Assembly (NCBI RefSeq): GCF_001592085.1
Contig: NZ_BCWD01000002.1
Location: 62,001 to 126,000 of the forward strand
From: Levilactobacillus senmaizukei DSM 21775 = NBRC 103853
GTDB taxonomy: Bacteria > Bacillota > Bacilli > Lactobacillales > Lactobacillaceae
Direction of reading: 5' to 3'
DNA: 64,000 nucleotides
Position 1 is the first letter of the stretch; each line of letters begins with the position of its first letter. Shown piece after piece: positions 1 to 6,838 of this stretch. The position numbers were made by a program, and so were the translations under genes. Under the pieces are notes generated by a model, which had not been told where the DNA came from, ran no database searches, and worked only from the letters and a program-made list of their open reading frames with translations.

Positions 1-22
1 TAGAAAACAAAAACCAACGCCA

Positions 23-60
23 AACGCCCGGCTCTCTCACTGGAGAACCGGGCGTTCTTT
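23..60 (-). terminator. Terminator of the sigma/DUF1659/DUF2922 unit
   Basis: A 9-bp perfect stem (AACGCCCGG at 23-31 with CCGGGCGTT at 48-56) lies just below the DUF2922 stop codon. The T-rich tail on the minus strand is interrupted by G residues, so it is not a textbook terminator. Confidence 0.6.
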
Positions 61-90
61 GGTTGCGTCACCGTTCAGTGACAGGTGTAA

Positions 91-312
91 TTAGACGACT
101 GGTACCAGCGTCGTGGTGTTAGTGTCGACTAAGTCGGCCTTCACGGGTTCGGCGTATAAGTCAACGCCTTCCTTAGCGAAGAGCTTAGTAGCGGCCAACG
201 TTTCCATAAAGTGTTGAATTTCCTTGGGCTGTAAGTCGGTGTTCACGTACTTCAAGCGCAAATGCTTGATCCGGGTGTCGGAACCTTTAAACGTCAATTC
301 TAATGCTTTCAT
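91..312 (-). CDS. DUF2922 family small protein
   Basis: A 73-residue protein of the DUF2922 type, a family of short cytoplasmic proteins of unknown function common in lactobacilli and other Bacillota. It begins MKALELTF and contains the patterns GSDTRIKHLRLKYVNTDL and LFAKEGVDLY; there is no signal peptide or membrane segment. The start is fixed by an AAAGGAAGG ribosome site seven bases upstream. It is the last gene of a three-gene unit, 35 bp after the DUF1659 gene and downstream of a sigma factor. DUF1659 and DUF2922 genes are frequently adjacent, and their function is not established. Confidence 0.85.
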   Translation of the reverse strand: MKALELTFKGSDTRIKHLRLKYVNTDLQPKEIQHFMETLAATKLFAKEGVDLYAEPVKADLVDTNTTTLVPVV

Positions 313-347
313 AAAGAACCTTCCTTTCGGGACTTAGTGGCGGACGA

Positions 348-545
348 TTAAGCTAAGACGTTTTGGACCGTAACCAGGCCGCCTAAGAATGGCAAGCCGG
401 TCAGACCGGATAAGGTGTTGCCGAAGTCTTCGACCTGCTTGGCCGTTGGATCTGCGACGGCATTGGCCATCGCAATCTTAACGGGGTGCACAGCGTCGGT
501 ACCTAGGAGAAAAGTAATCGTGGTCTTCTTCCAATTCGTTTGCAT
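348..545 (-). CDS. DUF1659 family small protein
   Basis: A 65-residue protein resembling the DUF1659 family: an N-terminal basic stretch (MQTNWKKTTITF) and the middle VADPTAKQVEDFGNTLSGLTG. I placed the start at 545 because a GGGAG ribosome site lies eight bases upstream; an upstream in-frame ATG at 590 has no comparable site. It lies between the sigma factor gene and the DUF2922 gene, so all three are probably co-transcribed. Function unknown; co-occurrence with DUF2922 suggests the two small proteins act together, which is inference. Confidence 0.8.
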   Translation of the reverse strand: MQTNWKKTTITFLLGTDAVHPVKIAMANAVADPTAKQVEDFGNTLSGLTGLPFLGGLVTVQNVLA

Positions 546-645
546 GGTGGAGCTCCCTTCGTGAACCTGTTTTGGTAAGTGGTCGGCCAACCCTTACACT
601 CCTACTAACGAAATCCGGGCCGATTTTTTCGCATGTTTTCGCAAA

Positions 646-1206
646 TTAATTTAAAAAATTTTCCGGTGGCGTCAAATGGGCAATCAGTCGCTGGGTTAGC
701 GAACGCCGCCAGCGGTACACCGTGGCCAGGTTCACGTCATGGCGTTGCGCAATCTCGGCCGCCGTTAGCTGATCGACCATGGTGCCCACCAAGAAGCGCC
801 ATTCGCCGGTCTTACCGGCGGCTCCCACTAATTTTAGGAGGTAGCGGCGATAATCGGCCAGGCCAATCGCCGTCAGGACATTCTCCTCATTCGGGAGTTC
901 CGTGAGGACGGGATCGGCATCCCCCGGCAGTTGGCGTTCCGTTTGTTTCCGGTCCTGTCGCAATTGATCGGCCAGCGTCCAGACCACCTTTTGCAGGGCG
1001 TACGCCAGGAACTGGTGGGGTTGGGCCTCCGGATCACCGGGATAGGTCGCATAAATTTCGGGAAAGGCCAGCCGGCCCTCCTGGAGGTAGTCCTCGTAGT
1101 CGTTGTGACTGGGCGACAGGTGGAGGCGCTTGAGGGCGGCATAGAGAATCGTTTCGTGGTCGCCTTCGTATAAGAAGCGATACGCGGCGGTGGGGTCAGT
1201 AACCAA
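646..1206 (-). CDS. Orphan sigma-70 family factor (ComX/SigH-like)
   Basis: A 186-residue protein with the two-domain layout of small alternative sigma factors. An N-terminal region-2-like segment (about residues 10-85) includes EDYLQEGRLAFPEIY, matching the usual D-L-x-Q-E-G core-binding helix. A C-terminal helix-turn-helix (about 147-172) reads LTAAEIAQRHDVNLATVYRW, the region-4 segment that reads the -35 element. The start is a TTG preceded by GGAAGGA nine bases upstream; no ATG in frame fits. No anti-sigma factor gene is adjacent, which is the usual situation for lactobacillar ComX/SigH-like factors. It leads a unit with DUF1659 and DUF2922 genes. The target promoters are not evident, but see the duplicated motif upstream at 1290-1418. 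Confidence 0.8.
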   Translation of the reverse strand: MVTDPTAAYRFLYEGDHETILYAALKRLHLSPSHNDYEDYLQEGRLAFPEIYATYPGDPEAQPHQFLAYALQKVVWTLADQLRQDRKQTERQLPGDADPVLTELPNEENVLTAIGLADYRRYLLKLVGAAGKTGEWRFLVGTMVDQLTAAEIAQRHDVNLATVYRWRRSLTQRLIAHLTPPENFLN

Positions 1207-1527
1207 ATGAAATCATCCTTCCGAGTGTGATGATCCATAGCGCTATGGTCACGGCCTACCTTACCGGAGTCGGCGGCGGACTCCTAACGCCCGTTTTTTC
1301 CCGTTTAGCCCCCGTTTTTGGCCTGTAAAACCGGTCCTTCATCCCCTAAATAGCTATTCGCGGGAAAATCGGCTGAAATCGTCAAAGTCCTGCTTTTTCC
1401 CGTTTAACCCCCGTTTTGTTCTTTTTAGAGGGTAAATTTATTTTCAGAATCACCCGCAGACTGAGTTATTTGTGGTATAAATAATTATGTAAGCGGTTAA
1501 ATAATAGATTTCATATCGGAGGCATTT
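1207..1527. promoter_or_regulatory. Divergent regulatory gap with a duplicated 24-base motif
   Basis: This gap separates the sigma factor gene from the divergent secreted-protein gene. It holds two near-identical direct repeats exactly 100 bp apart, TTTTTCCCGTTTAGCCCCCG at 1294 and TTTTTCCCGTTTAACCCCCG at 1394, each followed by TTTT. Read on the minus strand the motif is ACGGGGG, four bases, ACGGG and an A-tract. No standard -10 hexamer clearly belongs to either copy. A role in reading by the neighbouring sigma factor or a repressor is inference. Confidence 0.5.
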
Positions 1528-2631
1528 ATGCACATGAAGAAAGCGGTTTGGTTAACGGCCGTTGCCAGCGCGGCCCTGCTCTTGGGCGGGACCAGCGTGG
1601 CTCAGGCCAAGACTTATAATCAAAAGGGTAACGCCCTAGCCAGTTATAACGTTAAGAAGTACAAGACGGTAAACAATAAGAACTTATTTGTTAAGCGGTA
1701 CGGCTTCAAGACCAGTTATAGCAACATTTTCCAGACGTCACCCACTAGCCTACATAGCACCAAGGGGAAGAAAGCCACGTTCAAGAGTAACGTCTTCCTA
1801 CCCGTCACCTACAACCGGTCGGCCGACTGGGGCAATCCCCAAAGTGAGGTCATCACAAAGGACGGCAAGACCCTCTACGAGCTGATTACCACCAGTTCGC
1901 AAAGTACCCGCGGTTGGATTGTGAAGTACAACCTGGGCGCCCTGCGGAGCAAATACGGCATCAGTACTAGCCACATGGATGCCTTGCGCCGGGCCACTTA
2001 CGACCACGCCACTAAGCAAATGACCAGTAAGGATAAGGCCATCCTGAAGTACATCAAGGTCGGACCTAAATTCAACACCGGTCACGGCCAATCGTTGAGT
2101 ATGAATCCAAAGAACGGCCAACTCTGGTTTATCGGTAAGCCCGCCGCGGTGAAGTCCAACGTCCAACAAGTTTCGACCAAGACGTTGAAACCAACCAAGA
2201 AGATTAACTTCAAGTTAAAGAGTACCGTAGCCATGGGGTCCAACTTGACGTTTGATAAGAAGGGCAACGCCTACTTCTTCACCTACAGCAATGGTGGCTG
2301 GGCGCCTAAGGGTGCGGTCAAGATTTACCAAGGGAAGATTTATAGCAAGTCCGTTAAATTCCACCTGGTGATGCAGGGGTTGCGGAACCGTCCCGGCACC
2401 AAGCCACAGGCGATGAGCTACAACGCCAAGCGTAACCGGCTGTACTTCGTGTCCGATGGCAGCATCTCATCCATCCCCGTCTCCAAGCTCGGTCACCTGA
2501 AGGCTAGCCAAGTTGAGGCCTCCAAGTTCAGCGGTAAGCGTGAATTCGAGGGGCTACAATTCACCTCGAACGGTAACGGCTACCTCATGAGTAATAAGGG
2601 TGCGGAGCTGTTGAAGATTAGTAAGTATTAG
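1528..2631 (+). CDS. Secreted beta-propeller-like protein
   Basis: A 367-residue exported protein of unrecognised family. Residues 1-27 form a classical signal peptide (basic MHMKK, then a long hydrophobic run, ending AQA before KTYNQ), so signal peptidase I cleavage is likely. The mature part is Lys, Ser and Asn rich and contains repeated strand-turn units such as NGQLWFIGK, KKGNAYFFT, KRNRLYFVSDG and NGNGYLMSN, spaced roughly 45-60 residues apart, which resembles a beta-propeller. There is no LPXTG motif or lipobox. A CGGAGG ribosome site lies five bases before the ATG. It is transcribed away from the sigma factor unit, and a terminator follows only after about 320 bp of structured repeats. 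Function unknown. Confidence 0.8.
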   Translation: MHMKKAVWLTAVASAALLLGGTSVAQAKTYNQKGNALASYNVKKYKTVNNKNLFVKRYGFKTSYSNIFQTSPTSLHSTKGKKATFKSNVFLPVTYNRSADWGNPQSEVITKDGKTLYELITTSSQSTRGWIVKYNLGALRSKYGISTSHMDALRRATYDHATKQMTSKDKAILKYIKVGPKFNTGHGQSLSMNPKNGQLWFIGKPAAVKSNVQQVSTKTLKPTKKINFKLKSTVAMGSNLTFDKKGNAYFFTYSNGGWAPKGAVKIYQGKIYSKSVKFHLVMQGLRNRPGTKPQAMSYNAKRNRLYFVSDGSISSIPVSKLGHLKASQVEASKFSGKREFEGLQFTSNGNGYLMSNKGAELLKISKY

Positions 2632-2632
2632 A

Positions 2633-2757
2633 GTGAGAAGGCCAGCGGGTAATTGCTGAGCATTAACGGCGCCAGGATGGAAATCCCGAACTTGGATTTC
2701 TGTCCTGGTGGAGTTAAGCGGAGGCGATTGCTGGCCTGAACACGTTTCGGAAAGAGT
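2633..2757 (+). repeat. Family A hairpin repeat, copy A1
   Basis: An approximately 125-bp imperfect palindrome. The central stem pairs 2672-2686 (CCAGGATGGAAATCC) with 2694-2708 (GGATTTCTGTCCTGG) entirely, counting two G-U pairs. Outer arms TTAAC/GTTAA and GGCCAGC/GCTGGCC extend it. The unit ends CGAACACGTTTCGG-like and GAGTGAGAA and is followed directly by copy A2. Confidence 0.75.
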
Positions 2758-2885
2758 GAGAACGACGGCGGTAGCTGGCGAGCTTTAACGGCGGTGGGCC
2801 GAGAATCCCGCTTCTGGATTCTTGGTTCGCCGGGGTTAAGCGGAACCAGTTGCCCGCGCGAACACGTTTCGGAAAGAGTGAGAAG
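2758..2885 (+). repeat. Family A hairpin repeat, copy A2
   Basis: Head-to-tail neighbour of A1. The shared parts are TTAACGGCG, GGTTAAGCGGA and CGAACACGTTTCGGAAAGAG. The central stem has a different sequence (CCGAGAATCC at 2799-2808 with GGATTCTTGG at 2816-2825) but still pairs, so the hairpin rather than its sequence is kept. Confidence 0.75.
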
Positions 2886-2948
2886 ACCCATCGGAGTTCC
2901 CCGTGTTCCAAGCACCAATCCTCACCAACCAAACCAAGTGTTCCAGAG

Positions 2949-2989
2949 AAGGCCTCATCCGTGAGTGGTCCACGGACGAGACCTTTTTA
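2949..2989 (+). terminator. Terminator downstream of secreted-protein gene
   Basis: A stem of GGCCTCATCCGTG with CACGGACGAGACC and a six-base loop is followed by TTTTT. It is the first clear terminator after the 1528-2631 gene, so repeats A1 and A2 would lie in the 3' untranslated region. Confidence 0.75.
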
Positions 2990-3159
2990 GCTAGTTATTT
3001 TCACAACAAAAAAATGGGCAACAACCGCCAAGATTCAGCGATCATTCCCCATTTCTGAAAAAAGCATCGAAATACTAATCAAATTAAACCGACAATGTTA
3101 TACTAGCCGCGAGACGGGCGCCATCCCGTCTGAGTTAACTACCATAACTTAATCTCCAA

Positions 3160-3192
3160 CAAAGGGAACGTCCTTACGACGTTCCCTTTGCG
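3160..3192 (-). terminator. Terminator after the 129-residue protein gene
   Basis: A perfect stem AAAGGGAACGTC/GACGTTCCCTTT with a five-base loop, located 20 bp below the minus-strand gene ending at 3210. The T-run is short on both strands. Confidence 0.6.
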
Positions 3193-3209
3193 ACGTTCTG
3201 GCGGTATTT

Positions 3210-3599
3210 TCACTCGGCATTGTCATGACCCAAGTAGTGGAAATCCGGGTCCCGTCCTACCCGGTAACAAGCGAAGGACTTGGTTAGCTCGTTGTGAAAA
3301 GTCACCAGAATGGCCGGTGTGGCCCAGGTTGAGGCCGCCCAGAAGACGGTGTCGTCTAGCTCCCGGTTATCGTTAGGATACCGATAGTAGCCGCGATCTT
3401 CATCCCAAATGGTTCCCTGCGTGTTGAGCCAATCCTCGGCAAGACCGGCCTGAACCACCGCCATGACATCGTGGTTGTCGTGAATGAGCGCCGCCACCTT
3501 CTGCCAATCCAGTTGCCAGTCATGTAGCTTGGGATTCTGGTTCCGCGTGCCCAACGGCGTATGTTGTAAGTCAATCGGATCCAAATCAATAAAATCCAT
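3210..3599 (-). CDS. Unrecognised 129-residue cytoplasmic protein
   Basis: A soluble, acidic and aromatic-rich protein that I do not recognise. It begins MDFIDLDPIDLQHTPLG and holds IWDEDRGYYRYPNDN and FWAASTWATPAILVTFHNE. There is no signal peptide or membrane segment. The start at 3599 is chosen for an AGAGGTGG site eight to eleven bases upstream; the longer upstream frame runs through a terminator hairpin and is unlikely to be coding. A TACACT -10 (3624-3629) and a TTGTTA -35 with an 18-base spacer could be its own promoter, separate from the SOS operon that ends at the terminator at 3651-3712. Confidence 0.65.
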   Translation of the reverse strand: MDFIDLDPIDLQHTPLGTRNQNPKLHDWQLDWQKVAALIHDNHDVMAVVQAGLAEDWLNTQGTIWDEDRGYYRYPNDNRELDDTVFWAASTWATPAILVTFHNELTKSFACYRVGRDPDFHYLGHDNAE

Positions 3600-3650
3600 C
3601 GTAACCGCCACCTCTTTGTTCTTAGTGTACTGCGGTCCCGAAAATAATAA

Positions 3651-3712
3651 CAAAAAAAGATGGCCAGTTAGAAATTCTCCGGATGGCTTTGCGGAGATAC
3701 CTCTAACTGACC
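3651..3712 (-). terminator. Terminator of the uvrX SOS operon
   Basis: On the minus strand GGTCAGTTAGA (3702-3712) pairs with TCTAACTGGCC (3662-3672), with an inner CTCCG/CGGAG stem, and is followed by ATCTTTTTTT. It is the first terminator below the YolD-like gene, so repeat B1 (3845-4013) lies in the operon's 3' untranslated region. Confidence 0.75.
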
Positions 3713-3844
3713 TAAAGTGACGCATGAAGGATGAATCAATCTGCTTGGTCGACCCTGTCCCGCAGGTGCCAACCAAGCGAATCTGAATAATTGAATAACT
3801 ATAATCGTTTAAGTAACCTAGTCTGTTAACTACGGACAATCGAT

Positions 3845-4013
3845 CTTAGCCGAGAGGGCGGCGCTAGGATGGCTCAGTGGTGTCGTTTAGCTTGATCGGC
3901 GTGATCTTCGCCGGTCTAGGTAAAGACCGAGCTTGAAGACTTGCGGGTTGGGCAAAGCTTCAAGTCATGTCCACCACGTTCCAGCCATCCCAGCGCCAAC
4001 CGGCAGGCGCCAG
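3845..4013 (-). repeat. Family B three-stem repeat, copy B1
   Basis: Begins 14 bases after the YolD-like stop codon, in gene-sense orientation. P1 pairs 3861-3874 with 3983-3996 (one mismatch in 14). P3 pairs the AGCTTGATCGGCG arm with CGCCGGTCTAGGT, with imperfections. P2 is CTTGAAG/CTTCAAG around the loop acttgcgggttgggcaaag. Ends are the conserved GCCGAGAGGGCGGC and GCCAACCGGC. Confidence 0.85.
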
Positions 4014-4026
4014 TGTCGATCGCCAC

Positions 4027-4407
4027 CTAAGTGAACGTGACGTTGCGAACAGCGCTGAGGGGAAAGCGGCGGTAACGCCCGGACGCCACTCGCAACACAA
4101 TCTGGTCCTCATTGACACCGGCCACCAAGCCGTCCGCCAAGGCAATCGTCTGGTTGGTACTAAAGATGTTCAGCTGTAGATGGATGGCCTTCTTATACCG
4201 CCAGGCGGTAGCGAGGTCCTCGCTTATCGCTTTCTCGTCCTGTTGCGGCCGAGTCGGTTCGATCTGCTCGGCCGCGTGCATTTTCGCCAGGGCACTAGTG
4301 TGATCGGACAGATAGAAACCGCCCCACTTCAACATCCCACGATCATGATAGTCCCGGTCAAAGAACTGATCGGCAACCCGGTCATCGGGTTCTTGATGTA
4401 AAATCAT
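4027..4407 (-). CDS. YolD-like SOS operon protein
   Basis: A 126-residue soluble protein resembling the YolD-like family, whose members sit beside Y-family polymerases in Gram-positive SOS operons and are proposed to take the place of UmuD. The N-terminal half has DYHDRGMLKWGGFYLSDHTSAL, like the M-x-K-W-x-P/G-F-x-L-x-E/D-H segment of YolD proteins; the C-terminal half (about 75-126) is a small beta-rich domain ending YRRFPLSAVRNVTFT. An AGGGAG site precedes the ATG. It is third in the operon, 14 bp after the 107-residue gene, and is followed by repeat B1 and a terminator. The precise role of YolD proteins is not settled. Confidence 0.75.
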   Translation of the reverse strand: MILHQEPDDRVADQFFDRDYHDRGMLKWGGFYLSDHTSALAKMHAAEQIEPTRPQQDEKAISEDLATAWRYKKAIHLQLNIFSTNQTIALADGLVAGVNEDQIVLRVASGRYRRFPLSAVRNVTFT

Positions 4408-4421
4408 GGACCGTCACTCCC

Positions 4422-4745
4422 TTAACGAATCCAGCGCTGACTCCGAGGCCAGCGAACTTTCCCGAAATCCACGAAATTCAGGGTTAAATCTGTCTGTTGC
4501 TTGACCTGATCGATCACATTTTCTAGTATCTCTAAATCGGTCGACCGCACCGTATGTAACGGAATCGATCGCTCTCGGTGATTCTTGCGGCGAATATCTA
4601 AAAAGAAATTAAACCCATGCCCAAACTGGTTATAGACCACGTCAATCCGGTAGCGGCAGTGCCACTGCGCCGTGAATAACGGGTCTAAACGTTCGACCAC
4701 AATCTGGGCTTCCTTACGTGTATCAATCAAAACTATTCCCCCCAT
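4422..4745 (-). CDS. Unrecognised SOS operon protein, 107 residues
   Basis: Begins MGGIVLIDTRKEAQIV and contains CRYRIDVVYNQFGHGFNFFLDIRRK. The start at 4745 has a GGGGG ribosome site five bases upstream and overlaps the end of uvrX by 23 bp, which implies translational coupling; the longer upstream frame lies inside uvrX. It is soluble, basic and without a domain I can name. Its place between UvrX and a YolD-like protein suggests a role in damage-induced DNA synthesis or its control, which is inference from context only. Confidence 0.7.
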   Translation of the reverse strand: MGGIVLIDTRKEAQIVVERLDPLFTAQWHCRYRIDVVYNQFGHGFNFFLDIRRKNHRERSIPLHTVRSTDLEILENVIDQVKQQTDLTLNFVDFGKVRWPRSQRWIR

Positions 4746-6021
4746 TATGACCCCCAACCAACGCGGACCGGCGCAACATGGTGCCACCTCGGAGCAAGCT
4801 GCTGGCCGGAATAACCGCCGTCTTGCCGAAACGGTCGCGAAGTTCATCGATCACCCGGTCAAATTGGTTATTTTTAATCTGCCGTTCGGGGTTCTGGAAT
4901 AAATCCAACTGTAAGTTCTGACTCGCACTGAGTCGCGATAGCCCCACACCGATATTACGAACGGGTTGGCCTTCCCAGTATTGCCGGAATAAGCGAATCA
5001 GTTCGGCGATGATATCATGCGCGTTATCGGTCGGATCAATCCGGTGAGTATGATGCAATCCGCCCCGACCATCATCGGCTTCGCCATCCCAAGCGAAGCC
5101 CACAAACAGACTAACACATCCAGCCTGTTGATGATGGTGCCGCATCCGCGACGTGACCTGTTGCCCGATTTCCCGCAAGACTAACTCAATCTCAGATTGT
5201 CGCTTATAGTCACGTGGCAGCACTTGCGAGTTACTCCAGCTCTTCTCCTTAGGTGGCCGGACATTCCCCAGCTCGGTGCGATCGATTCCCCAGGACAAAG
5301 CAAAGAGCTGTGTCCCAATTAAGCCCATTTCGTGGCGCAATTCATACGGATTCACGTGGGCCAGGTCGCCCATGCTGTGAATCCCCAACCGTTGAAGGTG
5401 TGCCGCCGTCCGATGGCCAATGCTCCAGACCTTTTCCAAATTGGTCATCGGCCAGATGTGTTCCCCGAAGTCTTCATAAGTTAAACGGCCAATCAGATCG
5501 TGATCGTGTTTAGCCTGCAAGTCTAAGGCGAGTTTAGCCTGAACCGGATTTTCTCCGATGCCCACCGTCGTGTACAGCCCCAGCTCACGCCGAACTCGGA
5601 GCTGAATCCGTCGAGCGACTTCTTCCGGGGTCTTGCCAAATAACCGCCACGACTTAGTCATGTCCAGGATCGATTCGTCAATTGAGTACGGAAACAGATC
5701 GCTGTCGGCCACATACTGACGAAAGATCTTATTAATGGCCAAATTCTTCTGAATATACAGATTCATTCGTGGCGGAACCACTAAAATTCGTGGATCTCGT
5801 GGTACTTCATATTGTCGCGAAACATTACTAATCCCAAATAGTCGTTTGGCGGTGGGTGACGCAGCCAACACCAGCCCGGTCCCGGTATTGTCTGCTTCCG
5901 ACATCACAATCAAACATGATTTCAGCGGATTAAGGCCGCGTTCGATACTCTCCACGCTAGCGTAGAACGATTTGTTATCAATCATAAAATATAAGCCATG
6001 GGGCTCCCGCGAGTAATCCAT
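4723..6021 (-). CDS. uvrX: Y-family DNA polymerase, UvrX type
   Basis: A 432-residue translesion polymerase of the UmuC/UvrX branch. The first catalytic motif is FMIDNKSFYASVE with Asp15, and the second is PYSIDESILD with the S-I-D-E acids near residues 113-116. Thumb and little-finger segments follow (SIGHRTAAHLQRLGI is the helix-hairpin-helix, about 185-200). The start at 6021 follows GGGAGG by eight bases; the alternative eight codons upstream lies on top of the transcription start. It heads an SOS operon with two small proteins. A palindromic LexA-type box lies inside the promoter spacer. The polymerase is expected to copy damaged DNA with low fidelity. Confidence 0.92.
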   Translation of the reverse strand: MDYSREPHGLYFMIDNKSFYASVESIERGLNPLKSCLIVMSEADNTGTGLVLAASPTAKRLFGISNVSRQYEVPRDPRILVVPPRMNLYIQKNLAINKIFRQYVADSDLFPYSIDESILDMTKSWRLFGKTPEEVARRIQLRVRRELGLYTTVGIGENPVQAKLALDLQAKHDHDLIGRLTYEDFGEHIWPMTNLEKVWSIGHRTAAHLQRLGIHSMGDLAHVNPYELRHEMGLIGTQLFALSWGIDRTELGNVRPPKEKSWSNSQVLPRDYKRQSEIELVLREIGQQVTSRMRHHHQQAGCVSLFVGFAWDGEADDGRGGLHHTHRIDPTDNAHDIIAELIRLFRQYWEGQPVRNIGVGLSRLSASQNLQLDLFQNPERQIKNNQFDRVIDELRDRFGKTAVIPASSLLRGGTMLRRSALVGGHNGGNSFD

Positions 6022-6051
6022 CGTCACCGCCTCCCTTCCATTCATGAGATA

Positions 6052-6080
6052 ATTATACGAACGTCTGTTCGTTATTGCAA
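6052..6080 (-). promoter_or_regulatory. uvrX promoter with LexA (DinR) box in the spacer
   Basis: A -35 TTGCAA (6075-6080) and a -10 TATAAT (6052-6057) are separated by exactly 17 bases. The spacer contains the palindrome CGAACGTCTGTTCG (6058-6071), a close match to the Gram-positive SOS box CGAAC-N4-GTTCG. Repressor binding would block both hexamers. Confidence 0.9.
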
Positions 6081-6296
6081 GCGAACACGAGAAATTAAAT
6101 CAATTTTTTATCGAATTAACTATCCCATTTTTTGCCGCCATGGGCTGATTATCGAACCGGTCTAAAACCCGCGTACACTTTGAACTACTTCGGTCATGAA
6201 TAACGCTATATTGAATTCATTGCTATGCTTGTCAATCAGTAGTCGACTAAATATTTTAATAGCTTTTATGGCAACCAAGTGGTAGAATGAACTTGT

Positions 6297-6395
6297 GAAG
6301 TTAGCCCTAGTCAACTAGCTTCCTCAACTTTTTAAGAAGTAACCCGGGCCTGTCCGCCACTTAAACGCGGCAACGTCTGGATTGCTTCTTTTTGT
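6297..6395 (+). ncRNA. Candidate small RNA with terminator
   Basis: Two hairpins in a 99-base stretch without a reading frame. The first pairs 6297-6304 with 6315-6322 (8 bp, one G-U). The second joins AAGAAGTAACCCGG (6334-6347) with CTGGATTGCTTCTT (6377-6390), with an inner CCGC/GCGG, and ends TTCTTTTTG. A TAGAAT -10-like hexamer lies at 6283-6288, without a good -35. The case rests on structure and terminator alone. Confidence 0.4.
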
Positions 6396-6506
6396 TACAA
6401 TCCGTTAATATAACGATGTTACACTGTCTGCATTTCGTGGTCAGTCCGACACTTTTATCGCTTGATAATTTCTGACTAAAACGGTTATTTGTCCCATTAG
6501 AATGCA

Positions 6507-6547
6507 AGAAGCCCCTCACTGGAACCTATCCGGTGAGGGGCTTTTGA
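6507..6547. terminator. Bidirectional-looking hairpin terminator
   Basis: AAGCCCCTCAC pairs with GTGAGGGGCTT around a loop that itself contains GG/CC, followed by TTTT on the plus strand. No gene ends here; it may terminate the candidate RNA at 6297 or an unseen transcript. The rest of the 6082-6838 gap holds repeat A3 and nothing else that I can name. Confidence 0.55.
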
Positions 6548-6710
6548 CGTTCTTAACGCTGATATTAATTTAGTTATTTGCGGTAGACCGGTCTGGTTTA
6601 TTCAGTCAGATCCGCTCAACGCCGATCCGCGTAACCCCATTCGGTTCCGGTATCATTCGGTTTTGATTATCAGGTGGTGCCCCCTTCGGGGTCCTTTCTT
6701 GCTAATTATC

Positions 6711-6838
6711 TGGCCGAAACGTGTTCGGGCCAGCAACCGCCTCCGCTTAACCCCGGTAGGTCAAAAATCCAAGTTCGGGATTTCCACCCTACCGACGTTA
6801 ATGCTCAGCAGTTAACTGCTGGCCTTCACACTCTATTT
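6711..6838 (-). repeat. Family A hairpin repeat, copy A3
   Basis: Inverse orientation relative to A1 and A2. The shared segments are CGAAACGTGTTCGGGCCAGC, CCGCTTAACCCC and TTAATGCTCAGCA. The central stem CGGTAGG (6754-6760) pairs with CCTACCG (6788-6794), again a different sequence from A1 and A2. It ends at the stop codon of the ABC transporter gene, in sense orientation with it. Confidence 0.75.

Noticed and set aside
2628-2932. Overlapping minus-strand frames across repeats A1 and A2
   Set aside because: They translate the palindromic repeats and repeat themselves (SLFPKRV, LTPxxQ); no ribosome site.
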